Of a stretch of DNA of 43,894 bases, positions 10,697 through 21,008 are shown piece after piece. The position numbers were made by a program, and so were the translations under genes. The notes under the pieces are model-generated. The model did no database searches and was not told the DNA's origin. It was given only the letters and a program-made list of their open reading frames with translations. The stretch is from Guillardia theta CCMP2712. Taxonomy: Eukaryota > Cryptophyceae > Pyrenomonadales > Geminigeraceae. The DNA lies in assembly GCF_000315625.1 (NCBI RefSeq), contig NW_005434594.1:75696-119589 (forward strand). The letters are read 5' to 3'. Within the stretch, counting starts at the first letter, position 1; each line of letters starts with the position of its first letter.

Positions 10697-12214
10697 TCAA
10701 TTTGTTCCCAAATCTCCTCCTCTCCCTTCCTTCCCTCTCATAATCACCTTTGCTTTCGTCTCTCCGCTCGCTGCCACGACTTCCTGTATAGCGATGACTC
10801 AATACTATGTGGAATAAATTTGGTTGGAGCGAGAAGAGAAGAGAAAAGGATGAGAGAAAGCGTTCTCAACACGGCAACAAGAAATACAACACACATGTGA
10901 AGGGGATTGTTACCTGAAAGAAAGAAAACTTTGACTTGCGGAGTTGACATGTAGATCTGACGCGAACAGTGTCTCCAACCTCGCAGGGGATCTCATCATG
11001 GATGGAAAAATCGTTGAAATGGGTAACGACCTGAAGGAGAGCAGGTAAGAGGAAATGAGAGGATGGCAGAACATGGGAGGAGATACCAAACAAGCTGAAG
11101 AACAACCGATGAACACATTTGAAACAGAACAATCACAATGACAGGTAACAGATAAACTAGAAGTACACAGAAACATCGGAAGAGATAGAATACATCAAAG
11201 CAACAACTCAACAACAAAACGCAAAAACAATGTTGTGAGAGTGAAAGGACATGCAGTCGTTGACAAGAACACAACAGGGTCCTTACAACGAGAAATCCCT
11301 CCTCTTTTAGCCTGTTCAACCCAGCAGGTCCGCCAAGGGCAATGTTTCTGTTCCTTTCAAACATCTTCGCAATGCTGTCGAGCTTTCTAGTCAGAAGGCA
11401 ACCATCTTCCGCTTCCTTCCCTTACCTCAAGTCCGAAATCCTCCCCCTCCCATCGAAGTCGTCGGCAAAAACAATCACCTCCTCCTCGTGCACTCTCCCC
11501 TCCATCACAAACGTCCTGGTCTCTCCTGCAGCCTCCTCCTCCTCCTCTCCTTCTTCCAGCCATGAACGCACGGAGGAATTCCCACGGAATGCTTCAAGAA
11601 CATCGCCTATGCCGGTGGAGGACGCATGAACAAACTTGGTCGTCGCCTCCATCTTCGCCAGCACAGCGTCCGTGTCCTCACAGATCAGGCTCTGCTCCCA
11701 TTGTATCCCTCCTCTCCCCTTCGATGCCACAACCTTCGACTCGATCCTCAGCTCCTGTCCCAGCACAGCAGCACCAGGTAGGCGGAGCTCGTCGACGTAG
11801 GTGGTCAGAAGTTCTACGTCCTTTCTGCGCAGGTTCTTGAGGGGAAGAAGCCCAAGAGCTGTTTGTCTTGCTCTGTCGAAGAATTTGAGGTAGTTGCAGT
11901 TGTATACAACACCATAACAATCCTGTCGACCATGATGTTAGCGAAATTGCCTTCATCGTATCTGTAACGGCGCTTACAGTGTCTTCGATATAGATGGAGA
12001 ACTTGTGAGAAAACCCTTGCAGACATTCTTGTCTTGTCACTGAGCTTGTTTGCTGCATCACGAGCGTCTTGTGGCATGGTCCTCTCACAGAGCAGCGAGA
12101 TGGTAGAGCAACCTGCCTCGCAGGAACTATCAGGCTCGAGAGAAATCCGACTGAAGGTCGAAGCGAAACCATGCTGGTCACTACAAGAAGCCAACCGGAT
12201 GCTTGCAAGAGCAT
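10697..12214 (-). CDS. Tandem hotdog-fold acyl-CoA thioesterase, possibly organelle-targeted
   Basis: Predicted 341 residues; exons 11978-12214, 11426-11922, 11287-11374, 10914-11030, 10697-10783. The first hotdog unit is clear: IYIEDTD across the first intron, then CYGVVYNCNYLKFFDRAR, then LRIESKVVASKGRGGIQWEQ. This matches the 4HBT thioesterase pattern DTDxxGVVYxxxYLxxFExAR; the Asp of that motif is the usual catalytic residue. A second, more divergent unit follows (KMFERNRNIALGG, EEGFLVVVTHFNDF, CEVGDTVRV, KFSFFQEVV) and lacks an obvious catalytic Asp, so it may be structural. The N-terminus has a hydrophobic run (SGWLLVVTSMVSLRPSVGFL) followed by an S/T/R-rich stretch. This could be a bipartite plastid leader with a Phe near the cleavage point, as in cryptophytes, or a mitochondrial signal. 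Function: hydrolysis of acyl- or aroyl-CoA/ACP; the substrate is unknown. Confidence 0.78.
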
Positions 12215-13800
12215 GCCTGATGTATAAACCGCTTGAGGGACGTCGGCGTGACGAGATCCCACCTCAGTTTACGCTCTTCCTCCTCAGTCTACCTGTCGAC
12301 GGCCTCCACACCAGCTACTTTCGAACGCTCCTCTTTCTGCAAATGCACGTTATCATCGACCATCAATGTTCACCCTGTACTATTCATCGTGTTTGAAACT
12401 ACGACAGTTGTGCGAACAAACACGATCTGCAACCATCACGGCACAGATGCAGCCTATCCTGGACTACCCGAGCAAACACTGCACATCATCCGCTATCCTC
12501 TACTGTGATGTTCTTGTTGGGCCTGCGACGTAGCACAGAGCTTGGCAGAAAGCATACAAGCGCGAGAGGAGTCGCAGAGGCAAGCATGCCCATGGCTGGT
12601 AAGCTCTACTGCTGTAGCTCAGGCTACTCTGACCACAAGCTCCCCAGGCCCCACCATTCTTGTTGACTGAAAAGATCAAAACAAAAAAATCAGGAAGCGA
12701 GTTCCCCTCAGGGAGCCATCTGACAGCCATGTACGGTCATCATGGTGACCGCCGGGCGGCTGCTGTAGTGAAGTCAAGATGCCTTGAGATGTCACATGAG
12801 AAGTTCTTGTTCACCTTTGTAGTTGTGGTTCAGTCCCAACAGTGTCAAGAACATTGTGGGTCCCGAGCAAGTCAGCCATGCAAGAGATAACGATGGCCGA
12901 GGAGAAGAAGAGCAGGAGCCTATAGAACCGTGGCATGCGCTCCTCCTCCACGGTCGGAAGGAGCAGCACGAGAGTGGGGGGGCAAAGAACGGATGTTGCG
13001 CTTGTCTCACGGGAATAAGTGGCTATACTTGAGCAGCCATCACCTGAACTCCGTCACAGGCTTGACCGACATCGGAGACGCAGCTCGTGCTCCCGAAGAA
13101 GCCGACATCATCTAACCATTGGAGGAGCACAACGATCCTGCAAGAGACCGGGGAGCATTGTATTGTGGAGGTCAGGTACGTGAGTTTTGACGAGCTGATG
13201 TCACTTGAGAAGTTTGACGTGTGGCAACAGATCCCCACCTGCTCGGTTTCTACGACATCTTGACAAGAGCAGATTTCCGCGAGTTCTATCGTTGTATAGC
13301 TAGAGTTGTCAATAGCTCACGGCTGTATCCTTCCCTTCCACCCCTTCCTCCTCTCCTTGCACCCCTCCCTCACTCACGAAAGTCTTCGTGTTCAGAGGCC
13401 CTGGGGAACGGGAATGCTTCATCGTGTCTGCTCGCCCTCTTTGCTCAACTCTCCTGCTCTACATCCTTGCAATCAATTCTCCGGTCGTTCTTTTCCCTTC
13501 TCCCGTCCATTGCTTCTCTCCCTCGAAACCATACAGCCCTGATTTCATCATTCAGTGCTCGGACGCCAGCTCTAGCTCAGCTACAGCGCCATGTTCTCTG
13601 TGATGCAGGAGAAGTTGATTAGCCGACAAGTCTCGTGATCGACGAGATAGATGCTCGATCTTGAGACTGCGTGAAGGTATCACAATGTACACCACAATCA
13701 AGAAGTTTTATCTTCCAGCGCCATGTCTGCTTGTCGTACTAACAGCTGAGTTGTTTTGACGATGAGAGACCATGTGTGTGTTGGGAATTAAATGCATTCC
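12215..13800. other. Unresolved stretch with scattered coding-like segments
   Basis: Two plus-strand segments have protein-like composition. One is near 12945-13105 (HGNKWLYLSSHHLNSVTGLT). The other is near 13115-13235 (ETGEHCIVEVRYVSFDEL, LEKFDVWQQIP). They lie in different frames and I could not join them with consistent splice sites. No family is recognised. The C/T-rich interval 13320-13600 resembles an intron. This could be a short plus-strand gene or a decayed one. Confidence 0.25.
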
Positions 13801-14178
13801 TTGCAATCAGAATCACTCGGCGATGATGCTTTATTTGATCGACAAGTTTCTTTTCTTGATCAGTAAGAAAACATATGCACAATCTAGACAAGGTGATATT
13901 CAACAAGGTGGAATTCAAAACACATCGACAAACTTATGAGCTACACATCAAGACAATAATCCACGAAAACAGCGACAGACAAATACAGGACAGGACATTC
14001 AGGACAAATCAGCAAGTGTACAGGCAAGCCTCTGGAACAATGCAGCAATGGTGCGGCCGACATGATTCATAAGCAAGTTTGCTAAAGAAGACGTCAAACC
14101 CAACTGACATCAAACGATGCGGCCACGTCACCTGGCAAAGAGGTACATAGGTAGAACCATGCCAAGAGCTGTAGCAGA
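13801..14178. other. Intergenic or 3'-flanking DNA
   Basis: A/C-rich plus strand. The 65-residue open frame at 13875-14072 is polar and lacks any recognisable feature. It probably represents the 3' flank of the minus-strand hydrophobic ORF next to it. Confidence 0.4.
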
Positions 14179-14748
14179 CTAGTCAGCTACACCTTCCAAG
14201 TGGATGTTGGGGGTCGCCAGACCTGATTGCCGCTGGCAACACAGTTGTACACGTCCACTGTCACTATGGCTGAGACGGTTCGGAACGCGGCGACTAGGAG
14301 GGCGAAGACATCTTTCGGGAAGACGGGATGGGAGAAGAGGCCGAGGAGGAAGGCTCCGATGCCATGCACTGACAAGAGGGTGATAAGCCAAAGACGCTGC
14401 TGCAAGACCAACGCTCACCAATCAGGTGCTTCCAGGGTTGCTGTCTGAATAAGTCGGCGGAGCAAATCTGAGAAAATTTCAGGCGAGGGAAACGCGAATG
14501 CTGTTGGGATTTCCTTCAACTTGGACCTGATGCCAGCTCCAATGGCGCCGCCGAGTGCCGTCAGGAACTGAGCAAACAAGTCAGAGTGAGAGAGGAGCAA
14601 ATCAAATGCTCATCACCAAAGTCTTGGATTGCGAGCTTTGACGATCACGGAGATGAGTGCTACAGTTGTTGGGGTACGGAGAGTCTAAAGACCATCGTTG
14701 CTGATTCCATTCTTCCCGCACGGTTATGGCGGCAGCTGAAAGAGCCAT
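14179..14748 (-). CDS. Hypothetical membrane protein, model unresolved
   Basis: The 3' part (about 14187-14400) encodes a strongly hydrophobic segment (LWLITLLSVHGIGAFLLG, VFALLVAAFRTVSAIVTV) that ends with a stop at 14187-14189. This is the frame expected for a membrane protein. An upstream segment at 14440-14580 (FLTALGGAIGAGIRSKLKEI) is also coding-like. They share a frame but are separated by an in-frame TGA, and none of the GT-AG choices I tried restores the frame. It may therefore have an unusual junction or be a pseudogene. No family recognised. Confidence 0.35.
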
Positions 14749-14879
14749 ATGAAAGACAACTGGGACAAGATTCAGAGTCTCGTACTTGTCCAGCCACGCA
14801 TGACTCGATTACCTACAACACAGAGAAGAATGTGACGGGCCATGGCGATAGGATACTGCCGAGGCCACTGATCAGCCAC

Positions 14880-16012
14880 TAGGAGCAAGGTAGGCAGGGG
14901 CAGACAGTCGCAGGCGTGAAGAGACCACACAATGGACTGAACAAAGATTAGGCTGAACCTGAGTAGCTGACAGGCTTAGGAGAGATAAGGACAGGATGGG
15001 CTGCAGGGGTTCGAGGAAAGGGAGGGCAGGAGAAGGGAGGGCAGGGCTGCGGGGGCTGGAGGGGTCGAGCCAAGGGGGTAGAGGGCAGGGCAGAGGGTGG
15101 AACATGATTTCTTTCATGCCACGGTTCGCTTTACAGGTCCATTTCGGTTGGCATTGGTCATTTGTACAGACAAATGTACCCACCCCTGGGGAGGAGGGGG
15201 TTACGGTATCGTCGTAGTACCCCCCTCGACCCGGGGTACAAGCTGTCCCGGGCTCCCGGACAGCAGCAGGCTGAATGAAAGGCTCAGTGGGAACCTGCGC
15301 TGTTTTTGACTAGTGGATGTGCTAGTGACTAGACTCCCTAGGCTGCGGCCTCTCAGTCTAGCAAGTCACGACTCGGGAAGCAGAGGGAGTACCCGTGGCT
15401 ACTAGTCAATCTGATGATAATGGGGGGTCAGTCCAGCCGCTACCGTGCGTTGAGGTCCCGGCGGCCTCCTTGGTACTACAAGAACAAGTTAACGATGATG
15501 GAACATCTCCGATTCAAATTGTCTGACCCCTCCCTTCCCCCGGGAATACCACGGGTCCCGATGGAGTCACAGGGGGCCAAGGGGCGCAAGTCAACTTCCG
15601 AGGTTCCCACAGGCTACTCATGTCCCAGTAGGCCAGTAGTAGCGACCAGCTCACGTCCCTCAAGTCAGCCCAGCGGGCGCGACTCTCGAATTCGAAGCGT
15701 CGCAGTTGATCTAAACTTACCGTAGTACAGGCTCCGCCTGGCAAGCTTCATGCCTCCCTACCCCACCCCCCTCCATCCCACTCGTTCACCCCCCGATCCC
15801 CCTGCGCTCCGCACGGACTCCTCCTAACTTTGTTTGTTCCGCGAGCTCGGGTGGTTAACTTCAGGGGACCCTTGCGGGTGGGTGACGAGGTACTGTAAAG
15901 TGACATGATTGGTGGACAGCCTTGTGACTGCTCGGAAAGGATACAAGGTGGGTGAAGAAGGGGTCACGAGATCACTTTGTAGCGTTCGGGTGTAGTGGGA
16001 GCGAGCAGCAAG
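14880..16012. other. GC-rich spacer
   Basis: A G-rich tract (about 14990-15090) is followed by 600 bp of GC-rich DNA with CCCGGG-type words and no plausible gene. It resembles in composition the GC-rich blocks at 25.0-25.8, 34.3-34.6 and 38.9-39.0 kb. The 3' end is the promoter side of the gene starting at 16013. Confidence 0.4.
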
Positions 16013-17918
16013 ATGGGCGCGGCATCTTCAGCAAGGAACAAGCCGATCGGTTGTTGATGCTTGTTCATTGGAATCAAATCTGACATGAAACAGATTCAGG
16101 TCTCAACTCGACAAAAGTTTTCTTGGAGAAAGATATCAGGATACCTTACCCCAGTGACCATGACGAGAACATCTCGCTGCAAAAGCGAATCTTCCATCCG
16201 TCCAACAAGCAGATCTCAGTGGAGCGCATTGAGACGCCGCGACTCTCAACGCCGAGCACAACCATCCACGTGTACAGCTATGAAGATCAGAATTTAGTAG
16301 CAGAGTTTGATCCATCAATCGCGAGGAAACGACTGGATGAGATGTGGAGGCTCTTTATCAAGTTGTCTTCATGAAACTGTCATGGTTTGGAACTGAGACA
16401 TGTGCAGTTTTGGAGAAGAAAGAGATCCGTACCAAGTTCACCTGGACCAAGTAGCTGACCGGTATATCCTAACCAAGGGATTTCAGCTGATACGCGACGA
16501 GTTGATGTTGGGTGATGAAAGTCAGTGTTGCTTGACTCCTTTCTTCTCATCGCCCGGCAGGTTTCAATCACAGTCGTTCGACTTGTCAAGCATGCTCGGC
16601 CGACTTGACATTGCCATCCGTCATCACGACGTGAATCTGCTAAGATGTCGATGAACCAATTTCTGACATGTCAAACTAGCTGCGGATATACCAACTGCGG
16701 TGATCGCATCTGTCAAAATGCAGTCAAAGCATACACGAGGACGGTAAGCGTGGACATGTTCACATATTGTTTTGTTGCTGTCAGACAGCATCCTAGATAA
16801 TGGTTTTACACGTCAGGTTGCCAGCCGTTTTGCCTCTTTGACTGAAGTTGGAGAAAGCAAACCTGAAATCTTCTGCCCGACAGGAGGAGGAACAGACTCT
16901 GGGTAAGAGACATTCTACAAAAGAATGTGCTTGATGCTTTTTCCAGAGCCACTCTTGCTCATGTAACTGTCGCTCATCAGATAGACAAGTCGATTAGAGA
17001 TCAGTTGTATAACGGCAACCCGCGCTCATTCATCCTTGTCAACATCGACATCAACACGCACTGTGGTCATTCAGAACAGGGTGGGACGGTAAGAGGGTCT
17101 TATCAACAGGTCCATTGATACTCATATACTTGGCCTCAGGTCACATATGGGAAGGCGCAGGAGTCCAACTACAGGGAGGCGAGAGCTGCCTGTGGTGCTA
17201 TCGCGGGTTTGTTGAGCAAGTACGATGGAAAGAATGGCGTGCATGTTCGTCTTCGCGCAGACTTGGGGGAGGATAATTTCGAATTTCTCACCAAGAACAG
17301 TGAGAACTTGAAATGTTGAGAGCGATGACATGTGCTGACTACGATGCTGGGGAAAGAGGTTCTAGCGGATGATGGCTCGGAAGTGACCATGTTGGTTGCC
17401 GCGTGCATCGTTGCCGTACAGGGGATGAGAAATACTCTCAAGGTAGATTATGCCCTTGCAAGTTGAGCTCCTTGGTTGAGTTTCATTGCAGGCACTTGCG
17501 CAGAACGAGCTTGACGAGCGAGGCGTTGGGCATGTTACAGCCTGTGTCGACGTCAATAACATGGGAGCTGATGAGTGTTTGATATACTGCGCAAGGGGAA
17601 CTGTATACCATCTCTTGAACATGTTGCTCTTGTTAATCATGTATGCCCAGGTCTTCAATGGTAAGATCATGGAGCAAGGCTTGGGAACCGAAGCGTCAAA
17701 GTGAGTACTCAGGCATCATTTCTCCTTATCTCTTCTGATACTACCTTCTCTGTTGATGTTTAGATACATCGCAAAGATGTCCTGTGGGGCAGATGGCAAG
17801 AAGAGAGTGAAGCTGTTTTATGGAGATGAAGTATGTAGCCATGTTTGGGCTCCCTGTGTTTCTGACTTGAGCCCCTCAGCAACTGATGAGATCAGCAAGT
17901 TTTCAAAGTAATTCCTGA
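16013..17918 (+). CDS. Predicted N-myristoylated protein, weakly GGDEF-like C-terminal half
   Basis: Predicted 428 residues in 13 exons: 16013-16049, 16100-16361, 16408-16520, 16561-16630, 16680-16743, 16817-16902, 16947-17088, 17140-17299, 17357-17442, 17492-17602, 17651-17700, 17764-17830, 17880-17918. All phases agree. The start MGAASSARNK fits an N-myristoylation signal (Gly2, Ser6). A Cys cluster lies in the middle (STCQACSADL, then CGYTNCGDRIC) and could bind a metal. The C-terminal half contains FILVNIDI, HCGHSEQGG, LRADLGEDNFEFLTKN and MGADECLIYCARG. In order, these faintly recall the LDIDxFK, GHxxGD, GGDEF and ADxAxYxAK motifs of diguanylate cyclases, but the FKxxND part is missing. 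I do not claim that family. An AATAAA lies about 40 bp after the stop. Membrane association is inferred only from the N-terminus. Confidence 0.7.
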
Positions 17919-17999
17919 GAGCTGGAATTTAACTTGAGATTGCGAGCTTGACGTCAATAAATGTTCTTTTGTTTTCTTCCTTCTTTGTTAATCCCAGCC

Positions 18000-18400
18000 C
18001 ATCACATGCTGTAATCTTTCATTGTCTGCGCCGACAGCTCAAACCTCGAATCTCATCAAAATACCGTCTGTCGCCATATGCTTTCTTTCTTTTCTTTTCT
18101 TTTCCTTACTACTTACTAACTTAGGCCGGACGTTAGCGCAGGGGGTGCAGAATCAAATGTGGACTGCGTCTTCTACTGTGCAATATGGTGACGATGACGA
18201 TGAATATGAAGGAGATGAAGCACTTGATGAAGATTATACATAACTTGATGTCGTCCTTGAACAGTTTCATCGTGCTTCGGCCTGTTTGCTGGCTCCTCTG
18301 GACTCAGTAACGATGCAACCATCACGAAAGCGTGAGTTCGGACACGTCCGTAGGGTTGCAAGTGTCGGGTTGCCTACCCGTCAGTACTGGTCATCCGTGT
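18000..18400. other. Flank of a transposon fragment
   Basis: Contains a TTTCTTTTC microsatellite (18085-18115). The 73-residue frame at 18022-18243 has one hydrophobic stretch and an acidic tail but no family. It is probably the 5' side of the adjacent transposon remnant. Confidence 0.35.
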
Positions 18401-18419
18401 GGGGAGAGTGTTGATAGAA

Positions 18420-19108
18420 ATGGCACAATCCTCAACTAATTGCAGTACAAGCAAACTCATCAGGCGCCGTTTTCGAGTACCGAATATCATCTTTCAGAGC
18501 ATTTTCGAGGTTGTCTGCCAACAGAAGTGGTATCATGACGATGGTAGAGGTCGATATGCTGACCAACAATATGATGTGTATACAGGGGATAGTTTGCAGC
18601 GTCGACACATTGGTTTGTGGCTTATGGTGGACCAGGGCTATCACCGATGGAAGGTGTTGCTTGACGTCTGATCCAACAACAATGCTCGCAAGCTTTGGAA
18701 TCGTGCCGGAAGGATGTAGAGTGTTTCTTCGGGCGCTTGAAAGGTAGATTCGGGTGTCTCAAACTTCCGTGCAACTTCAAGTACAAGGTTGAGATTGACA
18801 ACATGTTCTTCACATGTGTCATTTTGCAGAACATCATTCAGAGACATGATCACACAATCGCTGAGATGGATGATGACTTCACAGGTGCTGCAGGATTGTT
18901 TGACCAGGATGATGCTGGCATGCCCATTCGGGGAAATCATGACATGCAAGGAGATTTACGTATTCACAGTGACACGGACTTCAGTCACATGCGGGATGCG
19001 TCTAGTCTTCTCCATTCCCACCTGGTTTCACGATACATGTCCACAGAAAGCAGGCGTCCCAGTTACGAAGTACCGGATGATCTCACGATATCTCTGGAAG
19101 ATGGATGA
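18420..19108 (+). pseudogene. PIF/Harbinger transposase, internally deleted and frameshifted
   Basis: The C-terminal hallmark of the family is clear: LWLMVDQGYHRW, followed in another frame by ALESCRKDVECFFGRLKGRF and FFTCVILQNIIQRHD. This matches the DNGYxxW ... ESxRKDVExxFGxLKxR ... CxxLHN order of plant and algal Harbinger transposases (DDE_Tnp_4 type). Upstream, SKLIRRRFRVPNIIFQSIF resembles the N-terminal FRxRFRVPxxLF part. Only about 50 residues separate the two parts, where a full transposase has well over 100, so the first catalytic Asp region is lost. A stop (TGA near 18669) and a frame change lie just before the ESCRKDVE block. It is not expected to be active. Confidence 0.7.
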
Positions 19109-19231
19109 TACGATTAACAAAATGCTTTAATTGTACATTACACCGAGGCATGTCGGCTCGGTGTGATAACACTTGTGGATAGTACATAAATTCTGTTTAT
19201 GAAACAGATCAACTTCTTGTATCTTGGAAAC

Positions 19232-20377
19232 CTACATGTTGAGATTTCCCAAAGGAGTACGCTGAGACAATGCACCGGTGCACTGAGATGATGATCCAGA
19301 AGTACCGGCTCTCCTTGCAAGTTCATCTCCCACGCTGTGAAAATCAAGTCTTCTCCCATCTTCAAGGCAGTCGGACGAGGATGTTGATGGCGACAGTAGA
19401 TGCTTCACAAGCTCTGCATGATGCTTGGCATACTCAGGTGTATCCTTGGTAAGCTCGCAGAGAACGCGAAGTTCCCTGGTCCTGCGATCCCTTTCTCTGG
19501 CCATGCGTTCCTTTTCTCGAGCGAGACGCATATCCACTAAAGCGTCTTTGACTTCACTCATGACCGTGCAAACATCGTTCAATACACGGGACAATGGTTG
19601 ATCGAGCTGTCCCCATTCTGAATCACCCAAACGACGCTTGCGCCGCTGTTCAGACCAACTTCTGGAGTGCCTATCCACTGAATCAGGTGTCAGCACGTTC
19701 TCCGCTGGCACCGTTTCTCCACTAGCTTGCAGACTAAACTTCTCGTGGGGTGTTTCAGATCCCATGCCCAGATGTATCCAGGCTATCCATGAAATGGGAG
19801 TCCAATGTCTATGTGCTGGGTCATTCACATCAAAGGGAATTACCTCCATTTGCCGCTTTCGGCCACCCTTCCTCACGGAAGCAGATTCTCCGTCTGGTGT
19901 ACGCACAGCATCCTGAGCAGGTTCCCCTTGCAATTGTCTGTTTTTCTCGACGAGTTCAAGTTGGTGTTTATTCCACAAGCGTGCTTTGGTGGCCATTCGT
20001 AGATCTTCTAAGGTTCGCCCGGAGGGGAACTCCTCTCGGTTTCCTTTCTCAGCCAGAAACTCCGGATTGTATACATTGTTGATTTCCGAGCGGGTTTCAT
20101 GAAAGAATTCGATGAGACTGGTTCCCGCCCAGGGTTGGTTCTTTCCAGGGTTGTAGAGCAACTGTGGTAATGTTGGGATAACGATATCTTGAATCTCACG
20201 TGCATGCTCCTCGACAAAAAGACGTGCATGTCTAGGATACACTTGTTGCATCCTAACGGCAAGCTCTGCATTCTTTCGTATCCCTTCAGCTGACACTTCG
20301 AGGAAAGCTTTGCATGCCAAGTAGCGAACATACGGCTTCACCTGTGCCGGTTTCAGCACGTACGATGCCGGCGGCAT
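19232..20377 (-). CDS. Transposon-associated second ORF (putative DNA-binding accessory protein)
   Basis: A single uninterrupted frame of 381 residues, unusual here because most host genes are split by introns. It starts at the ATG for MPPASYVLKP. The middle has a basic, Lys/Arg-rich patch (RKGGRKRQ). The C-terminal third has a charged helix (LAREKERMARERDRRTREL) followed by LRVLCELTKDTPEY, like the C-terminal coiled coil of Myb/trihelix-like ORFs in Harbinger elements. I cannot point to a clear Myb repeat. Placement tail-to-tail with the transposase remnant is the main argument. It could instead be a host gene, or a second element inserted next to the first. Confidence 0.55.
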   Translation of the reverse strand: MPPASYVLKPAQVKPYVRYLACKAFLEVSAEGIRKNAELAVRMQQVYPRHARLFVEEHAREIQDIVIPTLPQLLYNPGKNQPWAGTSLIEFFHETRSEINNVYNPEFLAEKGNREEFPSGRTLEDLRMATKARLWNKHQLELVEKNRQLQGEPAQDAVRTPDGESASVRKGGRKRQMEVIPFDVNDPAHRHWTPISWIAWIHLGMGSETPHEKFSLQASGETVPAENVLTPDSVDRHSRSWSEQRRKRRLGDSEWGQLDQPLSRVLNDVCTVMSEVKDALVDMRLAREKERMARERDRRTRELRVLCELTKDTPEYAKHHAELVKHLLSPSTSSSDCLEDGRRLDFHSVGDELARRAGTSGSSSQCTGALSQRTPLGNLNM

Positions 20378-20465
20378 GTTCTGAGCGTATGAGCACTGTT
20401 CAAATTGGAACTTGGCGGGAAACAGAATAAACACGATGGACACACGTTAATGTCACTTTAATTTT

Positions 20466-21008
20466 GTGTCGGGGATATTTAAAGCCCGTGCAAATGAACC
20501 TGATTTAATTCTTTCCCCAATCTGTGCGCCAACGGATGTTCACATCATAATTTTTTTTGTTTCTTTTACGCATTTGTTTTTATTCTTTTACAGCTCTTCT
20601 TCTTGCTTTTTTCCTGTTTTTTGTTTTCAAGGAGGCGCATTCGATCCCCTTCTCGTCCAGTTGCAAGAAGACGTAGCACGGCTTGCACTGAAGAGGAGGA
20701 GGCGAGAGGAGGAGGAGGAGGAGGAGGAGAACAAGAGAGGAGGAAGAGAGACATCAGGAGAAAGAGGGGCATGTGATCAAGGGGAAGGAAACAGCAGAAG
20801 TAGCAGGAAGGAAATTGGAGGGGGGCGAAGGATACGAGTGGAACCCGAAGGAGGCGGGAGGGTGACAAAGAAGACAAAAGGAAGCTGCAGGAAGGGGAAG
20901 GAAGACGATGATTGAGTTGTGCAGGTGTGGTGTAGTAGAGTGTTTTGCTGTCGCTACTGTCCTTCCTCTAATGGCGTTTCGTCCTGAATTTCATTCCTGC
21001 AGAGCCGG
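20466..21008 (+). other. Upstream region of the nucleotidase gene; possible 5' exon
   Basis: A T-rich tract (20545-20630) ends in an AG that could be an acceptor. After it comes DPLLVQLQEDVARLALKRRR and a low-complexity Glu/Arg/Gly run. ISN1 proteins often have some extra N-terminal residues, so an upstream exon is possible. The 149-residue open frame as a whole is not convincing. Confidence 0.3.

Larger units (their letters stand above)
18420..20450. mobile_element. PIF/Harbinger-type DNA transposon, decayed
   Basis: A broken transposase (plus strand, about 18420-19108) and an intact second ORF (minus strand, 19232-20377) converge with about 120 bp between stops. The two-ORF arrangement of a DDE transposase plus an accessory protein is typical of PIF/Harbinger elements. 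I could not identify terminal inverted repeats or the expected 3-bp TTA/TAA target duplication by eye, so the true ends are uncertain. Confidence 0.6.

Noticed and set aside
10866-11132. Possible ribosomal protein uS17 (FSIHDEIPCEVGDTVRV looks like the AHDE...GD motif)
   Set aside because: Upstream and downstream exons join in phase into a second hotdog unit of the thioesterase gene, and no other uS17 motif is present.
15170-15760. Structured RNA or tRNA in the GC-rich block
   Set aside because: No cloverleaf with acceptable stems or conserved T-arm sequence was found by eye.
16947-17442. Firm annotation as an active diguanylate cyclase
   Set aside because: The FKxxND segment is missing and the GGDEF signature is altered, so only a weak resemblance is reported.
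20466-20915. 149-residue plus-strand ORF before ISN1
   Set aside because: It is mostly T-rich then purine-rich low complexity; kept only as a possible 5' exon region.
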